Positions 44,673 to 53,813 of a stretch of 64,000 nucleotides of DNA are shown here, piece by piece. A model generated the notes under the pieces. The model saw only the letters and a program-made list of their open reading frames with translations, had not been told where the DNA came from and made no database searches. Numbering within the stretch: position 1 is the first letter of the stretch; every line of letters begins with the position of its first letter. A program made the translations under genes and the position numbers. The stretch is from Variovorax sp. 770b2 (GTDB taxonomy: Bacteria; Pseudomonadota; Gammaproteobacteria; Burkholderiales; Burkholderiaceae_C), in the NCBI RefSeq assembly GCF_900115685.1, contig NZ_FOXJ01000001.1:2637796-2701795 (forward strand), given 5' to 3'.

Positions 44673-45587
44673 CTACACGGCAGCAGCCGCCAGTTCGAGC
44701 TGCGTCAGCCGCCGCGCCATGCGGCCGACGAAGTTCTGCGTCACGTGCGGCAGCACGCGCTGCGACGGCACCACGATGCCCACCTGCAGCTGGTCGAGCG
44801 CGGGCAGCTCGAAGGGCCGCCAGATCAGGTCGCCGCGCTTGAGGTCTTCGATGAAGGCGATCTTCGAGAAGCACGAAATGCCCTTGCCGGCCATGATCAG
44901 CCGCTTGAGCATCGGCGTCGAATTGCAGGTGGCGGCCGGCTCCATGTCGTCCCAGAACGCGGCAAACTCGGGCGACAGCGCTGCGCTGATCACCGGATGC
45001 GAGCTCGAGCGCAGGAACGGATAGCGCGCGCACTCCTTCAGCGACACGCTGGTGTGGCCCGCCAGCGGATGCCCCGGCGGCATCACGACGCCGATCGGCA
45101 GGTTCGCGAGCGCCACCGCCGCCACGCCGCCGGGCAGCCGGCTCACGAAGGTCATGCCCACATCGACCTGGCCCGACATCACCATCTGCGCGACGTCCAT
45201 CGGCTGCACGGCGGTGATGGTGTACGTGACGGCCGGGAACACCTGCAAAAAGTCTTCCACCGCCGAGGGCAGCAGCTCCTCGAAGAACGAATCCATCGCG
45301 GCCACCTTCACGTGGCCGGTGCGTTCTCCCTTGAGCGCATCGAGCTCGGTGCGCATCACCTGGTACTGGTGCAGCGTTTCCTGCGCGTGCTTGAGCAGCC
45401 GCTCGCCGGCCGCATTGAGGCGCAGGCCGTTGGGCATGCGGTCGAACAGCTCCACGCCCAGTTCGTCTTCGAGCTTGTGGATCTGCCGGTTGACCGCGCT
45501 TGCGGCCACGTAGAGCCGCTCGGAGGCCTTGCGCACCGAGCCGCAGCTCGCGACCTCGATGAAGTATTTGAGGATGCTGGCATGCAT
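44673..45587 (-). CDS. LysR-family transcriptional regulator
   Basis: 304 residues. HTH GSVRKASERLYVAASAVNRQIHKLEDELGVELFDRM (cut) at about 15-50; effector domain HVKVAAMDSFFEELLPSAVEDF and VDVGMTFVSRLPGGVAA. It lies at the 3' end of, and in the same direction as, the operon that starts with the NitT-type importer at 52.0 kb, 27 bases after the ferredoxin stop, so it may be co-transcribed and regulate that operon. It is convergent with the D-threonine-aldolase-type gene, 12 bases apart. Confidence 0.92.
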   Translation of the reverse strand: MHASILKYFIEVASCGSVRKASERLYVAASAVNRQIHKLEDELGVELFDRMPNGLRLNAAGERLLKHAQETLHQYQVMRTELDALKGERTGHVKVAAMDSFFEELLPSAVEDFLQVFPAVTYTITAVQPMDVAQMVMSGQVDVGMTFVSRLPGGVAAVALANLPIGVVMPPGHPLAGHTSVSLKECARYPFLRSSSHPVISAALSPEFAAFWDDMEPAATCNSTPMLKRLIMAGKGISCFSKIAFIEDLKRGDLIWRPFELPALDQLQVGIVVPSQRVLPHVTQNFVGRMARRLTQLELAAAAV

Positions 45588-45614
45588 CAGCCGGCCCTCC
45601 CCTCTGGCAGCCGC

Positions 45615-45944
45615 TCAACCGGCCGGGCGCGGCATCGCAGCAATGGCCGGATGGTCGCAGGCCACGCGCTTCGCATCGGCGCCGCCGGGCGAGCCGAGCC
45701 CGCTGACGTTCGCCGCGAAGAACTCGCGGTTGATGGCGGTGAAGTGCGCCATTTCGGGCGGCAGCCGAAGGTCTTCGTAGATGGCCTGCGTGGGGCAGGC
45801 GGACACGCAAACGCCGCAGTCGATGCATTCATCCGGGTGAATGTACAGAGTGCGCTCGCCTTCGTAGATGCAGTCCACCGGACAGCACTTGACGCAGGCG
45901 CCGTCCTTGACGTCGATGCAGGCGCCGGTAATGACGTAGGCCAT
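45615..45944 (-). CDS. fdxA: FdxA-type 7Fe-8S ferredoxin
   Basis: 109 residues. The N-terminal half [29 protein letters not shown], with cysteines at 9, 17, 20, 21 and 25, and [23 protein letters not shown], with cysteines at 40, 43, 46 and 50, give one 3Fe-4S and one 4Fe-4S site in the usual FdxA layout. C20 is an extra cysteine beside the standard set. The C-terminus is shortened relative to some homologues. It closes the enzyme part of the operon and is a candidate electron carrier for the FAD-dependent oxidoreductase encoded three genes upstream. Confidence 0.9.
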   Translation of the reverse strand: MAYVITGACIDVKDGACVKCCPVDCIYEGERTLYIHPDECIDCGVCVSACPTQAIYEDLRLPPEMAHFTAINREFFAANVSGLGSPGGADAKRVACDHPAIAAMPRPAG

Positions 45945-45963
45945 GGCATGAAGAGGCGGGCGC

Positions 45964-46740
45964 CTAGCGGCCCAGCCACTGCGGCTTGCGCTTCTGCTGG
46001 AACGCCAGCACGCCTTCGTTCGCGTCTTCGGACTGCAGGGCGGCCACCAGCGCCGGCAGCCGCATGCGGTGCGCCTCGGCCGGCGACAGCGTGCCGGTGC
46101 GGCGCACCACCTGCTTGATGGCCTTGAGCGAGAGCGGCGCGCAGGCCAGCATCTGTTGCACCCAGCGGTCGACGGCCGCATCGAGTTCGGCACGCGGCAC
46201 CACCTCGTTGACCAGGCCCATCTCCAGCGCGCGCTGCGCCTTCACGCGCTGGCCGGTCAGCATCATCCCCATGGCCTGGCGGTAGGGAATCTGCCGCTGC
46301 AGCAGCAGCATGCCGCCATCGAGCGGCAGGCGGCCCACCAGCGGCTCGGGCAGGCCGAAGCTCGCCTCGTCGCAGGCCACCACGATGTCGCAGCCCAGCA
46401 CCATCTCGAAGCCGCCACCGAGCGCGAAACCGTTGACGCGCGCGATCACCGGCACGTCGAGCGTCTCGCGCAGCGCGATGCCGCCGAAGCCGCCGGGGCG
46501 CGCCGCGGCCCAGTACTCGACGCCCTTGAGGTTCGAGGTGTTCTTCAGGTCCGCGCCCGCGCAGAACGAGCGCTCGCCCGCGCCGGTCAGCACCACCGCG
46601 CGGATGTCGTCGCGCGACTCGATCTCGGTCCAGATGCGCTGCAGCGCGGCCTCGGTCGGCAGGTCCACCGCATTGAGCACCTCGGGGCGGTCGATGGTGA
46701 CCGTGGCGACGTGATCGACGACCTCGAAAAGAACGCTCAT
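45964..46740 (-). CDS. Enoyl-CoA hydratase/isomerase family protein
   Basis: 258 residues, crotonase fold. Oxyanion parts are [13 protein letters not shown] and [19 protein letters not shown]. The first catalytic Glu is kept ([16 protein letters not shown]). The second is replaced by Gly or Met in [10 protein letters not shown]. One-glutamate members include CaiD-like carnitinyl-CoA dehydratases and other CoA lyases, so simple hydration is not assured. It overlaps the CaiB gene stop (ATGA) and is thus coupled to a CoA transferase, a pairing that itself recalls the carnitine-type route of CoA transfer followed by dehydration. Confidence 0.88.
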   Translation of the reverse strand: MSVLFEVVDHVATVTIDRPEVLNAVDLPTEAALQRIWTEIESRDDIRAVVLTGAGERSFCAGADLKNTSNLKGVEYWAAARPGGFGGIALRETLDVPVIARVNGFALGGGFEMVLGCDIVVACDEASFGLPEPLVGRLPLDGGMLLLQRQIPYRQAMGMMLTGQRVKAQRALEMGLVNEVVPRAELDAAVDRWVQQMLACAPLSLKAIKQVVRRTGTLSPAEAHRMRLPALVAALQSEDANEGVLAFQQKRKPQWLGR

Positions 46741-47903
46741 GCGCCGGCCTCCTCGATCAGCGCGCGCGCCTCGGCCAGCACTTCGTCGGTGTGTTGCCCC
46801 AGCTTCGGCGGGTCACGCCGCAGGCCGGCCTTCGCGCCCGACATCTGGATCGGGCTGGCGATGAACTTCAGCTTGCGGCTCGATGACGAACCGCTCTCCA
46901 GAATCATCGCGTTGTGCAGCGTCTGCGGATCGACCAGCGCCTCGCGCATGTCGCGCACCGGGGCGGAGAGCAGGTCCTGCGCTTCGAGGCGGGCGAGCCA
47001 GTGCTCGCGCGTGTTGCTGGCAAAGCGCTCGCGAAAGATTCCGTGCAGCTCGGCCTTGTTGGTGAACTGCACCGCCATGCCGGAGAAGCGCGCATCCAGC
47101 GACAGGTCTTCGAGCCCCAGCGCCGTGCAGATGTCCCGCAGCGGATTGGCCTTGAACGCGCCCACCAGCACCAGCGGCCCGTTCTGCGTGTCGAACACCC
47201 CGGAGAGCGGCATCGCGGCCCAGTTGACCTCCGAGTCTTCCATCATGACCATCGCCGCCTCCTGCATCTGCATGGAGAGCATGGAGTTGTAGAGCGACAC
47301 GGCAATCTTCTGGCCCTCGCCCGTGCGCTCGCGCTGCAGCAGCGCCAGCAGGATGCCCTGCACCATGTGCATGCCCGCGGTGTAGTCGGCCAGCGCGGTC
47401 GGGTAGATCGACACCGGCACCGAGGCATCGGCGCGGCGCGCCATCACGCCGGTGAGCGCCTGCGCGAGCACGTCCTGCCCGCCCTTGTGCGCATAGGGGC
47501 CGGTCTCGCCGAAGCCGGTGCCCACCGCGTAGACGATGCGCGGGTTCAGGCGCTTGCAGTCTTCATAGCCCAGGCCCAGCCGTTCCATCACGCCGGCGCG
47601 AAAGTTGTTGGTGACCACGTCGGCGCCGGCAATGAGCGCCTTCACCAGTTCCATCTGCTGCGCATCGCGCAGGTCGATCTCCACGCTGCGCTTGTTGCGG
47701 TTCAGGCTGCAGAAGATCGGGTTGTCTTCGCCCGCCACCGGTGCGAAGGTCGAGCGGCTCAGGTCGCCCGCGCCCTTGCGCTCGATCTTGATCACGTCGG
47801 CGCCATGGTCGGCCAGCATCTGCGTGCAGACCGGGCCCATCATGACCTGCGTGAAGTCGATGACGCGGATGCCGTCCAGGGGCAATGCATTGGCAGCGCT
47901 CAT
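46737..47903 (-). CDS. CaiB/BaiF (class III) CoA transferase
   Basis: 388 residues. The N-terminal Rossmann part starts LPLDGIRVIDFTQVMMGPVCTQMLADHGADVIKIER (cut). The class III nucleophile Asp lies in LADYTAGMHMVQGILLALL, and NRNKRSVEIDL and YGFGETGPYAHKGGQDVL-type segments are present (here VGTGFGETGPYAHKGG). Members move CoA between a donor thioester and a carboxylic acid. The ATG at 47903 overlaps the stop of the FAD oxidoreductase gene. It probably activates the acid taken up by the operon's transporter. Confidence 0.92.
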   Translation of the reverse strand: MSAANALPLDGIRVIDFTQVMMGPVCTQMLADHGADVIKIERKGAGDLSRSTFAPVAGEDNPIFCSLNRNKRSVEIDLRDAQQMELVKALIAGADVVTNNFRAGVMERLGLGYEDCKRLNPRIVYAVGTGFGETGPYAHKGGQDVLAQALTGVMARRADASVPVSIYPTALADYTAGMHMVQGILLALLQRERTGEGQKIAVSLYNSMLSMQMQEAAMVMMEDSEVNWAAMPLSGVFDTQNGPLVLVGAFKANPLRDICTALGLEDLSLDARFSGMAVQFTNKAELHGIFRERFASNTREHWLARLEAQDLLSAPVRDMREALVDPQTLHNAMILESGSSSSRKLKFIASPIQMSGAKAGLRRDPPKLGQHTDEVLAEARALIEEAGA

Positions 47904-49282
47904 GCGGCCTCCTTCGCGAACGAACGGGCGATGGTGGGCACATCGGCATTCGGGCCCTTCTGGTCGCCCGGATCGGCGCCCTGCGCACGCAGCGTCTTCT
48001 GCAGCTTGGCGACATCGACGTTGCGCACCGACACGCCCGCGTTCAATGCCAGCGCCGCCGCCGTGCCCGTGGCCTCGCCCATCGCCATGCAGGGAGGGAT
48101 CTCGCGCGAGATCTTCTGCGCGGCCGAAGTGGCCGAGTAATGGCGACCGGCCACCAGCAGGTTCTCCACGCTGCGCGGCAGCAGCGTGCGCAACGGGTAG
48201 TAGTAGTCGCGGCCGCGCGCCACGCTGTCGTCGAAACGGGTGCGCTGGGCCACGTCTTCCTTGGTCATCACGTACTCGCCTTCGAGCAGGCGGGTCTGGC
48301 GGATGCCGGTCTGCGGCGCCATGTCGATCAGCACGCACTTCGCAAAGCCGGGCAACCTGGCGCGCACGTACTCGATCACCTTGTGGATGGTGGCGCGGCC
48401 CTGCACTTCGGCACGCGTCAAGTCGGTCACCTTCAGGCCGTCGAGCCCCGGCATGTGCGGGCAGTTGCACCACACCACGCCCGGCAGCGGCGTCTTGAGC
48501 CACCAGGCGTCCCAGGCACCACCGAGCAGGTGCTTGATCTCGCGGTCCAGCGCCTGCCAGGCCACGGGCTCCTCGCGCTCGAAGCGTTCGGCTTCGTCGG
48601 TGTCCACGCCGCCAAGGCGGAACACGGTCGTCACGATGTAGCTGCCGCTGATGTGCGGCGCGCCGGCCGAGGCGGCCACGTCGAGGTCGCCGGTGGTGTC
48701 GATCACCACCTTGCCGAGGATGGCTTCGCGCCCGCCCTTGGTCTCGCAGACCACGCCCTTGACCCTGCCGTCCTCCACCAGCGTGCGCGAGAACCACGAG
48801 TGCAGGCGCAGCTCGATGCCGGCCTGCTGCACCATCTCCAGCGAGGTGCGCTTCCACGCATCGGGGTCGAAGGCGGCGGCGAAGCAGATCGGGTGCGGCT
48901 TCTCCTTGCTGTGAAAGTCGTAGGTGCCCCAGCGCTTCCAGCGGCGCACCGAGTCGGGCAGCGTGCCCCAGTCCTGCTGGCGCGGGTATTCGGCCAGGCC
49001 CAGCGCCGACATACGCTCGATCATTTCCAGGCAGATGCCGCGCACCGAAATCTCCTGCTGGTGGCTGTCCCACATGTCGTCCAGCACCAGCACCATGCCG
49101 CCCGAGGCCAGGCCGCCCAGGTGGTTGTAGCGCTCCAGCAGCGTCACGCTCGCGCCGTTGCGCGCGGCGGCCAGCGCCGCGGCCTGCCCCGCGGGGCCGC
49201 CACCGACCACCACCACGTCCGATTCGGCTGCCACGCGCACGTCGTGCGCGGGCTCCTGCATCCAGTCGCCAATACGGCTCAT
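47900..49282 (-). CDS. FAD-dependent oxidoreductase (FAD_oxidored family)
   Basis: 460 residues from the ATG at 49282, preceded by AGGAGAG; a start 13 codons upstream is less likely. FAD fold: VVVVGGGPAGQAAALAAARNGASVTLLERYNHLGGLASGG (cut). KVVIDTTGDLDVAASAGAP and the C-terminal ENLLVAGRHYSATSAAQKISREIPPCMAMGEATGTAAALA (cut) match the PF12831-type group that includes proteins near fumarate-reductase and thiazole-type flavoproteins. Its stop overlaps the CaiB start. It may oxidise or reduce the imported compound before or after CoA activation, using the ferredoxin; this is inference. Confidence 0.86.
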   Translation of the reverse strand: MSRIGDWMQEPAHDVRVAAESDVVVVGGGPAGQAAALAAARNGASVTLLERYNHLGGLASGGMVLVLDDMWDSHQQEISVRGICLEMIERMSALGLAEYPRQQDWGTLPDSVRRWKRWGTYDFHSKEKPHPICFAAAFDPDAWKRTSLEMVQQAGIELRLHSWFSRTLVEDGRVKGVVCETKGGREAILGKVVIDTTGDLDVAASAGAPHISGSYIVTTVFRLGGVDTDEAERFEREEPVAWQALDREIKHLLGGAWDAWWLKTPLPGVVWCNCPHMPGLDGLKVTDLTRAEVQGRATIHKVIEYVRARLPGFAKCVLIDMAPQTGIRQTRLLEGEYVMTKEDVAQRTRFDDSVARGRDYYYPLRTLLPRSVENLLVAGRHYSATSAAQKISREIPPCMAMGEATGTAAALALNAGVSVRNVDVAKLQKTLRAQGADPGDQKGPNADVPTIARSFAKEAA

Positions 49283-49334
49283 AGAACTCTCCTGTTGATT
49301 TGTCTGGTTGTGTATCTGCAATGCGCCGGATGGA

Positions 49335-50189
49335 TCACGGCACGCCTTCCGGCTGCCAGCGGATGACCCAGCGTTCGGCCAGCGTCACGAGCAGGAAGAA
49401 CAGGCCCGAGAGCGTGGCGCTCATGACGATCGCGGCGTAGAGCAGCGGCGAATCGAAGTTGAAGGTGGCCTGCAAGATCATGGCGCCGATGCCCACCGTG
49501 GCACCCACCCACTCGCCCACCACTGCACCGATCACGCACATCGACGCGGCAATGCGCAGGGCCGAGAACAGGTACGGCAGCGCGTTCAGCAAACGCAGGC
49601 GAAAGAAGATTTCCGTCTTGCTCGCCGACAGCACCCGCATCAGCTCCATCGCCTGCGGGTTGACCGACTCCAGCCCGCGCACCATGTTCACCAGCGTCGG
49701 AAAGAAGCACACCAGCGCCGCGATGGTGATCTTGGGCTCCATGCCGTTGCCCATGATCAGCACGAGCACCGGGGCCTTGGCAACCAGCGGCACGGCGTTG
49801 AACATCAGCACCACCGGAAAGAAGATGTCCTGCAGCGTCTTGTTGTGCACGAACACCGTCGCAACGGCGATGGCCGCGAGGTTGCCCAGCACGAAGCCAC
49901 CGGCCGCCTCCATCGCGGTGGGCAGCAGGTTGTCCAGCAGCACGTCGCGCTTGGCGTAGAGCGTCTCCAGCACGGCCCAGGGCGTGGGTGCGATGAAGGG
50001 CTTGACGTCGAACACGACGATCACCGCCCACCACAGGAAGACCAGGCCGCCGATGCCGAGCGCCGGCAGGATGCGGCGGCGCCACAGCCGTCGCTGGCGG
50101 GCCGCGGCCCAGGCGATGTACTCGGGATCGGCCGAGGCGGCGCCCATGCCTGCAACAGGCACCGGCGCTTCGATGGAACGGGTATTCAT
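49335..50189 (-). CDS. NitT/TauT-type ABC transporter permease
   Basis: 284 residues with about six membrane helices (for example ILPALGIGGLVFLWWAVIVVF and SATLSGLFFLLVTLAERWVI). The coupling loop has LMRVLSASKTEIFFRLRLLNALPYLFSALRIAASMCVIGAVVGEW, cut here, the SsuC/TauC signature. It forms a complete importer with the next two genes. The start is 10 bases after the ATPase stop and the stop lies 52 bases before the FAD oxidoreductase, consistent with a single operon. Confidence 0.92.
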   Translation of the reverse strand: MNTRSIEAPVPVAGMGAASADPEYIAWAAARQRRLWRRRILPALGIGGLVFLWWAVIVVFDVKPFIAPTPWAVLETLYAKRDVLLDNLLPTAMEAAGGFVLGNLAAIAVATVFVHNKTLQDIFFPVVLMFNAVPLVAKAPVLVLIMGNGMEPKITIAALVCFFPTLVNMVRGLESVNPQAMELMRVLSASKTEIFFRLRLLNALPYLFSALRIAASMCVIGAVVGEWVGATVGIGAMILQATFNFDSPLLYAAIVMSATLSGLFFLLVTLAERWVIRWQPEGVP

Positions 50190-50199
50190 GGCATCGGCC

Positions 50200-50994
50200 T
50201 CAGCAGGTTTCCAGCACGCGCCGCAGATGGCTCGTGAGGCGAACGAATTCGGGGGACTCGCGCATTTCCAGCGTGCGTTCGGCGGGCAGCTCGACCGGCA
50301 CGATCTCGCGCACGCGGCCCGGGTTGGCCGCCAGCATCAGCACGCGCTGGCCGAGAAAGGCGGCCTCGTGGATGCTGTGGGTGACAAAGAGAATCGTCAC
50401 GCCCGTGTCGCGCCACACGCGCAGGATTTCTTCGTTGAGCCGGTCGCGCGTGATCTCGTCGAGCGCGCCGAAGGGCTCGTCCATCAGCAGGATCTTCGGG
50501 TCGCTGGCCAGTGCGCGCGCAATCGACACGCGCTGGCGCTGGCCACCCGACATCTCGTGCGGGAAGGCACCCGCGCGGTCCTTCAGGCCCACCAGTTCGA
50601 GCAGCTCCTGCGGCGAGCGGCGGCCCTTGCGGCTGGCCCCGCCGCCCACCTGCAACGGCAGCTCGACGTTCTGCAACGCGGTGCGCCAGGGCAGCAGCGC
50701 GGCGTCCTGGAAGACGAAGCCGATGTCGCGGTTCTTGCGCGCGGCCTGCGGCGTGGAAGACAGCACCTCGATGCTGCCGCGGCTTGGCTGCAGCAGGTCG
50801 GCCACCACGCGCAGGAAGGTCGACTTGCCGCAGCCCGAAGGCCCGAGCAAGGTGAGGAATTCGCCCTGCGCCACATCGAGATCGAGGCTCTTGATCGCGG
50901 TGACGTCGCGGCGCTCGGTGAAGAAGCGCACGCCGATGTCGCGGCAAGCGATCGCCGGGGCGGAAACGGGCGGCACGTTCAGAACGGCGGCCAT
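50200..50994 (-). CDS. NitT/TauT-type ABC transporter ATP-binding protein
   Basis: 264 residues. Walker A GPSGCGKST, Q-loop VFQDAALLPWRT, signature MSGGQRQRVSIARAL, Walker B ILLMDEPFGALDEITR and switch FVTHSIHEAAFL are all canonical. The DEPFGALD and PWRT motifs are typical of the SsuB/TauB/NrtD-like subfamily serving sulfonate, taurine, nitrate or pyrimidine-precursor importers. It starts 4 bases after the binding-protein stop. The ligand must be judged from the receptor and enzymes. Confidence 0.94.
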   Translation of the reverse strand: MAAVLNVPPVSAPAIACRDIGVRFFTERRDVTAIKSLDLDVAQGEFLTLLGPSGCGKSTFLRVVADLLQPSRGSIEVLSSTPQAARKNRDIGFVFQDAALLPWRTALQNVELPLQVGGGASRKGRRSPQELLELVGLKDRAGAFPHEMSGGQRQRVSIARALASDPKILLMDEPFGALDEITRDRLNEEILRVWRDTGVTILFVTHSIHEAAFLGQRVLMLAANPGRVREIVPVELPAERTLEMRESPEFVRLTSHLRRVLETC

Positions 50995-50998
50995 CGCG

Positions 50999-52030
50999 TC
51001 AGCCCTTCATCGCACGTGCGGCCGCAGTGGCCTTGAGCGCATCGAGCGAGATCACGTCCTCGACCTTCGGCGTGCGCGCGGTGAACTGGCCCAGCTCCGA
51101 ATACGTAGAGATCTGTTCCTGCCACACGGCCGGGTCCATCGCGCCCCAGCCCTGCGTCTGCGCGGCGCCGCCGAACGCGTATTCGAGCATCACGTCGACC
51201 GCCACGCGTTCGTCTTCGCGCTTGAGGTTCGGGTACTCCTTGACCAGCAGGTCCACCGCCTGGTCGCGGTTGGCGCGCACGTGGTGCCAGCCCTTGGCGG
51301 TGGCTCGCAGGAAAGCCTCGATGACCTTGGGCTGGGTCTCCAGCGTCTTGGTCGATGCGTAGTACGGCAGCGCATAGAGGCGCACGCCCGCGTCCCACTG
51401 CGTCAGCGCGGCGATGTCGGGGCCCAGCACCTTGATGGCCGTGGTGTTGGTGAGCCAGCCCGTGACCACGTCGACCTGCCCCGTCAGCAGCGGCGACATG
51501 TCGGCGCCGATGGAGATGACCTTCACGTCCTTCTCGGCGATCTTGTTCTTCGCCAGCAAGGCGCGCAGCAGGATGGCTGCCGTCGACGGAATGCCCACGC
51601 GCTTGCCCACCAGGTCGGCGGGCTTGCGCACCGGGTTCTTTGCGAGCGAGAAGTAGGTGTACGGATGCTTCTGCGCACCCACCGCGAAACACTTGATCGG
51701 CAGTCCCTGCGACACGGCCAGCATGATCGACGGGCTCGACGACACCTGCCCCACCTCGTAGCGGCCCGAGGCGATGATGGCCACGCCGTCGATGTTCGGA
51801 CCACCGGGCTGGATCGCGAAGTCGATGCCCTCCTGCTCGTAGAAGCCCAGTCGCTTGGCGACCACCTCGCCGATCTGGTTGCCCCCGACGATCCAGCCCA
51901 GTTGCATGTTGATGCGCGCCTTGCCCTGCGCGAACGCATCGACGCTGAGCAGGCCACCGGCGGAGAGTCCACCGGCGATGAGGGAGGTCTTCAGAAGACT
52001 TCGGCGACCGGGGTCCCGGAGGTTGGCCAT
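50999..52030 (-). CDS. NitT/TauT-type ABC transporter substrate-binding protein
   Basis: 343 residues from the ATG at 52030. The N-terminus MANLRDPGRRSLLKTSLIAGG has a twin-arginine-like motif and a cleavage site after AFA. The family 2 fold shows INMQLGWIVGGNQIGEVVAKRLGFYEQEGID (cut) and ALPYYASTKTLETQPKVIEAFLRATAKGW. It leads the operon importer-oxidoreductase-CoA transferase-hydratase-ferredoxin-LysR. Members bind sulfonates, nitrate, pyrimidine precursors or aromatic acids. Given a CoA transferase downstream, a carboxylate is more likely than a sulfonate. Confidence 0.92.
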   Translation of the reverse strand: MANLRDPGRRSLLKTSLIAGGLSAGGLLSVDAFAQGKARINMQLGWIVGGNQIGEVVAKRLGFYEQEGIDFAIQPGGPNIDGVAIIASGRYEVGQVSSSPSIMLAVSQGLPIKCFAVGAQKHPYTYFSLAKNPVRKPADLVGKRVGIPSTAAILLRALLAKNKIAEKDVKVISIGADMSPLLTGQVDVVTGWLTNTTAIKVLGPDIAALTQWDAGVRLYALPYYASTKTLETQPKVIEAFLRATAKGWHHVRANRDQAVDLLVKEYPNLKREDERVAVDVMLEYAFGGAAQTQGWGAMDPAVWQEQISTYSELGQFTARTPKVEDVISLDALKATAAARAMKG

Positions 52031-52305
52031 GGCGGATTCCTTTGCGGTGCGAGGGAGTGAAGGCATTCGGCTGTGGGTGCCGGCGGGGTTGCCATGACGA
52101 CAACCAGGGCCAGCGAGGCGAATGCTAGGAGTGCGAGGTGAACGCACCAAGCACCGTTTTTCGCAACGGGCGAACTAAAAAATAGTCCCCCTTGCGGTCT
52201 CCCAATGACACCGTGGTGCGCGTCGCGCACCGGTGCGAGGCACCCGCGGGAAAACGCCATGTCCCGGGCGGGGCACTACCAGCGGAATCGCCGGCGTTCT
52301 CGTGC

Positions 52306-52737
52306 CTACTTCTTCTTCGGCGCTTCCTTCGCCATGCCGTCGGCGTGGCGGTGCACCAGCTTCCAGTCGCTGCCCTCGCGCCGGAAGACCTCGGTGATGC
52401 GCAGGTCCATGGGCACCGGCTCGCGCTTGCCTTCCATGTTCACCCTGGCGTGCTGGATGCCGACCCAATAGGCCATGCCGTCGCTCGCGGCCATCTGGAA
52501 AATCTCGAAGCTGCTTTCGCTGCCCTTGCCGAAGGATGCGGCGTCACGCGTGTAGCGCGTGGCGACTTCCCCGGTGCCGTGCACATGGCCGCCGCCGGGC
52601 CCGAAGAAGGTGGCGTCGGAGGTGCGGGCGAGCAACGCACCCAGGGGCGCGGCATCGCCGCACACATAGGCTTGCGCGGCCTCTTCGCGCTGCTTCATGA
52701 ATCGCTCGAAATGAGCAAGGTCGTCGGTGTCTGGCAT
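52306..52737 (-). CDS. SnoaL-like (DUF4440) domain protein
   Basis: 143 residues, cone-shaped alpha+beta fold. FERFMKQREEAAQAYVCGDAAPLGALL starts the helical entry, and RITEVFRREGSDWKLVHRHADGM is the usual C-terminal strand pair of ketosteroid-isomerase-like and DUF4440 proteins. No catalytic Asp pair is obvious. It is alone on the minus strand, 275 bases from the importer operon and 207 bases from the GntR gene, so its context says little. A role in binding or isomerising a small molecule cannot be excluded. Confidence 0.8.
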   Translation of the reverse strand: MPDTDDLAHFERFMKQREEAAQAYVCGDAAPLGALLARTSDATFFGPGGGHVHGTGEVATRYTRDAASFGKGSESSFEIFQMAASDGMAYWVGIQHARVNMEGKREPVPMDLRITEVFRREGSDWKLVHRHADGMAKEAPKKK

Positions 52738-52944
52738 GGGTGCCCTTTCAACATGGTGATGACCTGTTGTGGGGCGGCGTCGGCGTGCATTGCGCATGCC
52801 AATGCCCGATTGCAGTGCAGGACAACGGCGCACAAGACAGGGCGTCGTATCGAACAAGGAATGTCCGGCCCCTGCTGGCCCGGAGCGCGATCGCATCTGC
52901 AGGGTTGGAGGCAAAGCCCGGTCGAACTTCGGCCCCGGGAACAG

Positions 52945-53640
52945 TTACCTTGCCTGCCGAAGCGCGGCGAGCGCTGCTTCTTCCGTGTCCCGCAGATGGC
53001 CGTCCATCAGCGCGACCGCAGCGGCGACATCCCTGCGCAAGACCGCGTCGACGATCGCCTGGTGCTCCGCCTGCACTTCCTTTGCGACCAGAGGACCTTC
53101 GAATCGGATCTTCCTGTAGCGCTGGGAATGGTCTACGAGTTGGTTCCAGAACCGCAGCAGCCATTCCGAACCGCAGGCGTTGACCAGGGCGAAGTGAAAA
53201 CGCCGGTGATTCGCTTCCCACTCCAGCGCCATCTCGGACTTCTCACCCGGTTCGGGAAGAGGCGCGCGCCCGAGCAGATACAGCGCGGCGATCACTTCCG
53301 CTTCCCAGCGCGAATCGCCGCGAAGAATCGATTCGGTCAGGCACAGGCGCTCGATCTCCCTGCGGGTCTTCATCAAGTCTGCCAATTCCGCCGGTGAGGT
53401 CTCCAGCACCCGCGCGCCTCGGCGGGCCTCCATGGAAACCAGCCCTTCGCTGGCCAGGCGCGCGAGCGCTTCACGGATGGGCGTCAGCCCCAGTTCAAAA
53501 CGCTCCTCGAGATCGGCGACCCGCAACCGCTCGTTGGGCGCCAGGTCACCCACGAGGATTTCCTGTCGCAAGCGCTGGTAGGCGCGCTCCGTGCGGGACC
53601 CGGCATCCATCGCCGCGTCTTGCATAGCAGATTGATTCAT
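52945..53640 (-). CDS. GntR-family (FCD) transcriptional regulator
   Basis: 231 residues from the ATG at 53640. The winged helix GDLAPNERLRVADLEERFELGLTPIREALARLASEGLV (cut) is followed by an all-helical FCD effector domain with RREIERLCLTESILRG, NHRRFHFALVNACGSEW and EHQAIVDAVLRRDVAAAVALMDGHL, the last providing metal or ligand contacts in FadR-like proteins. It is divergent from the porin operon with a 31-base near-perfect palindrome between them, so autoregulation and control of the porin-Bug catabolic operon are likely. Confidence 0.92.
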   Translation of the reverse strand: MNQSAMQDAAMDAGSRTERAYQRLRQEILVGDLAPNERLRVADLEERFELGLTPIREALARLASEGLVSMEARRGARVLETSPAELADLMKTRREIERLCLTESILRGDSRWEAEVIAALYLLGRAPLPEPGEKSEMALEWEANHRRFHFALVNACGSEWLLRFWNQLVDHSQRYRKIRFEGPLVAKEVQAEHQAIVDAVLRRDVAAAVALMDGHLRDTEEAALAALRQAR

Positions 53641-53671
53641 GAAGTAAATACGGTTTTGTGCGTAGCCATAT

Positions 53672-53702
53672 ATTTCATTAAATATCCTATATTTAATGAA
53701 AT
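53672..53702. promoter_or_regulatory. Perfect 14-base inverted repeat between GntR gene and porin operon (candidate operator)
   Basis: ATTTCATTAAATAT (53672-53685), spacer CCT, ATATTTAATGAAAT (53689-53702). The arms match at all 14 positions, and the segment is AT-rich within a GC-rich genome. It lies 32 bases before the GntR start and 111 bases before the porin start, where a shared operator and promoters are expected. Confidence 0.75.
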
Positions 53703-53813
53703 CACGAAGTTTTCGCAAACAAGAAATTATCGCATTCGGAGGCCTTGCTCCGAGGGCGGCGTTGCCTGGCCTGCGAGCGGTGATGGACGTTTTCATCCCC
53801 CTGTCTGCGCACC

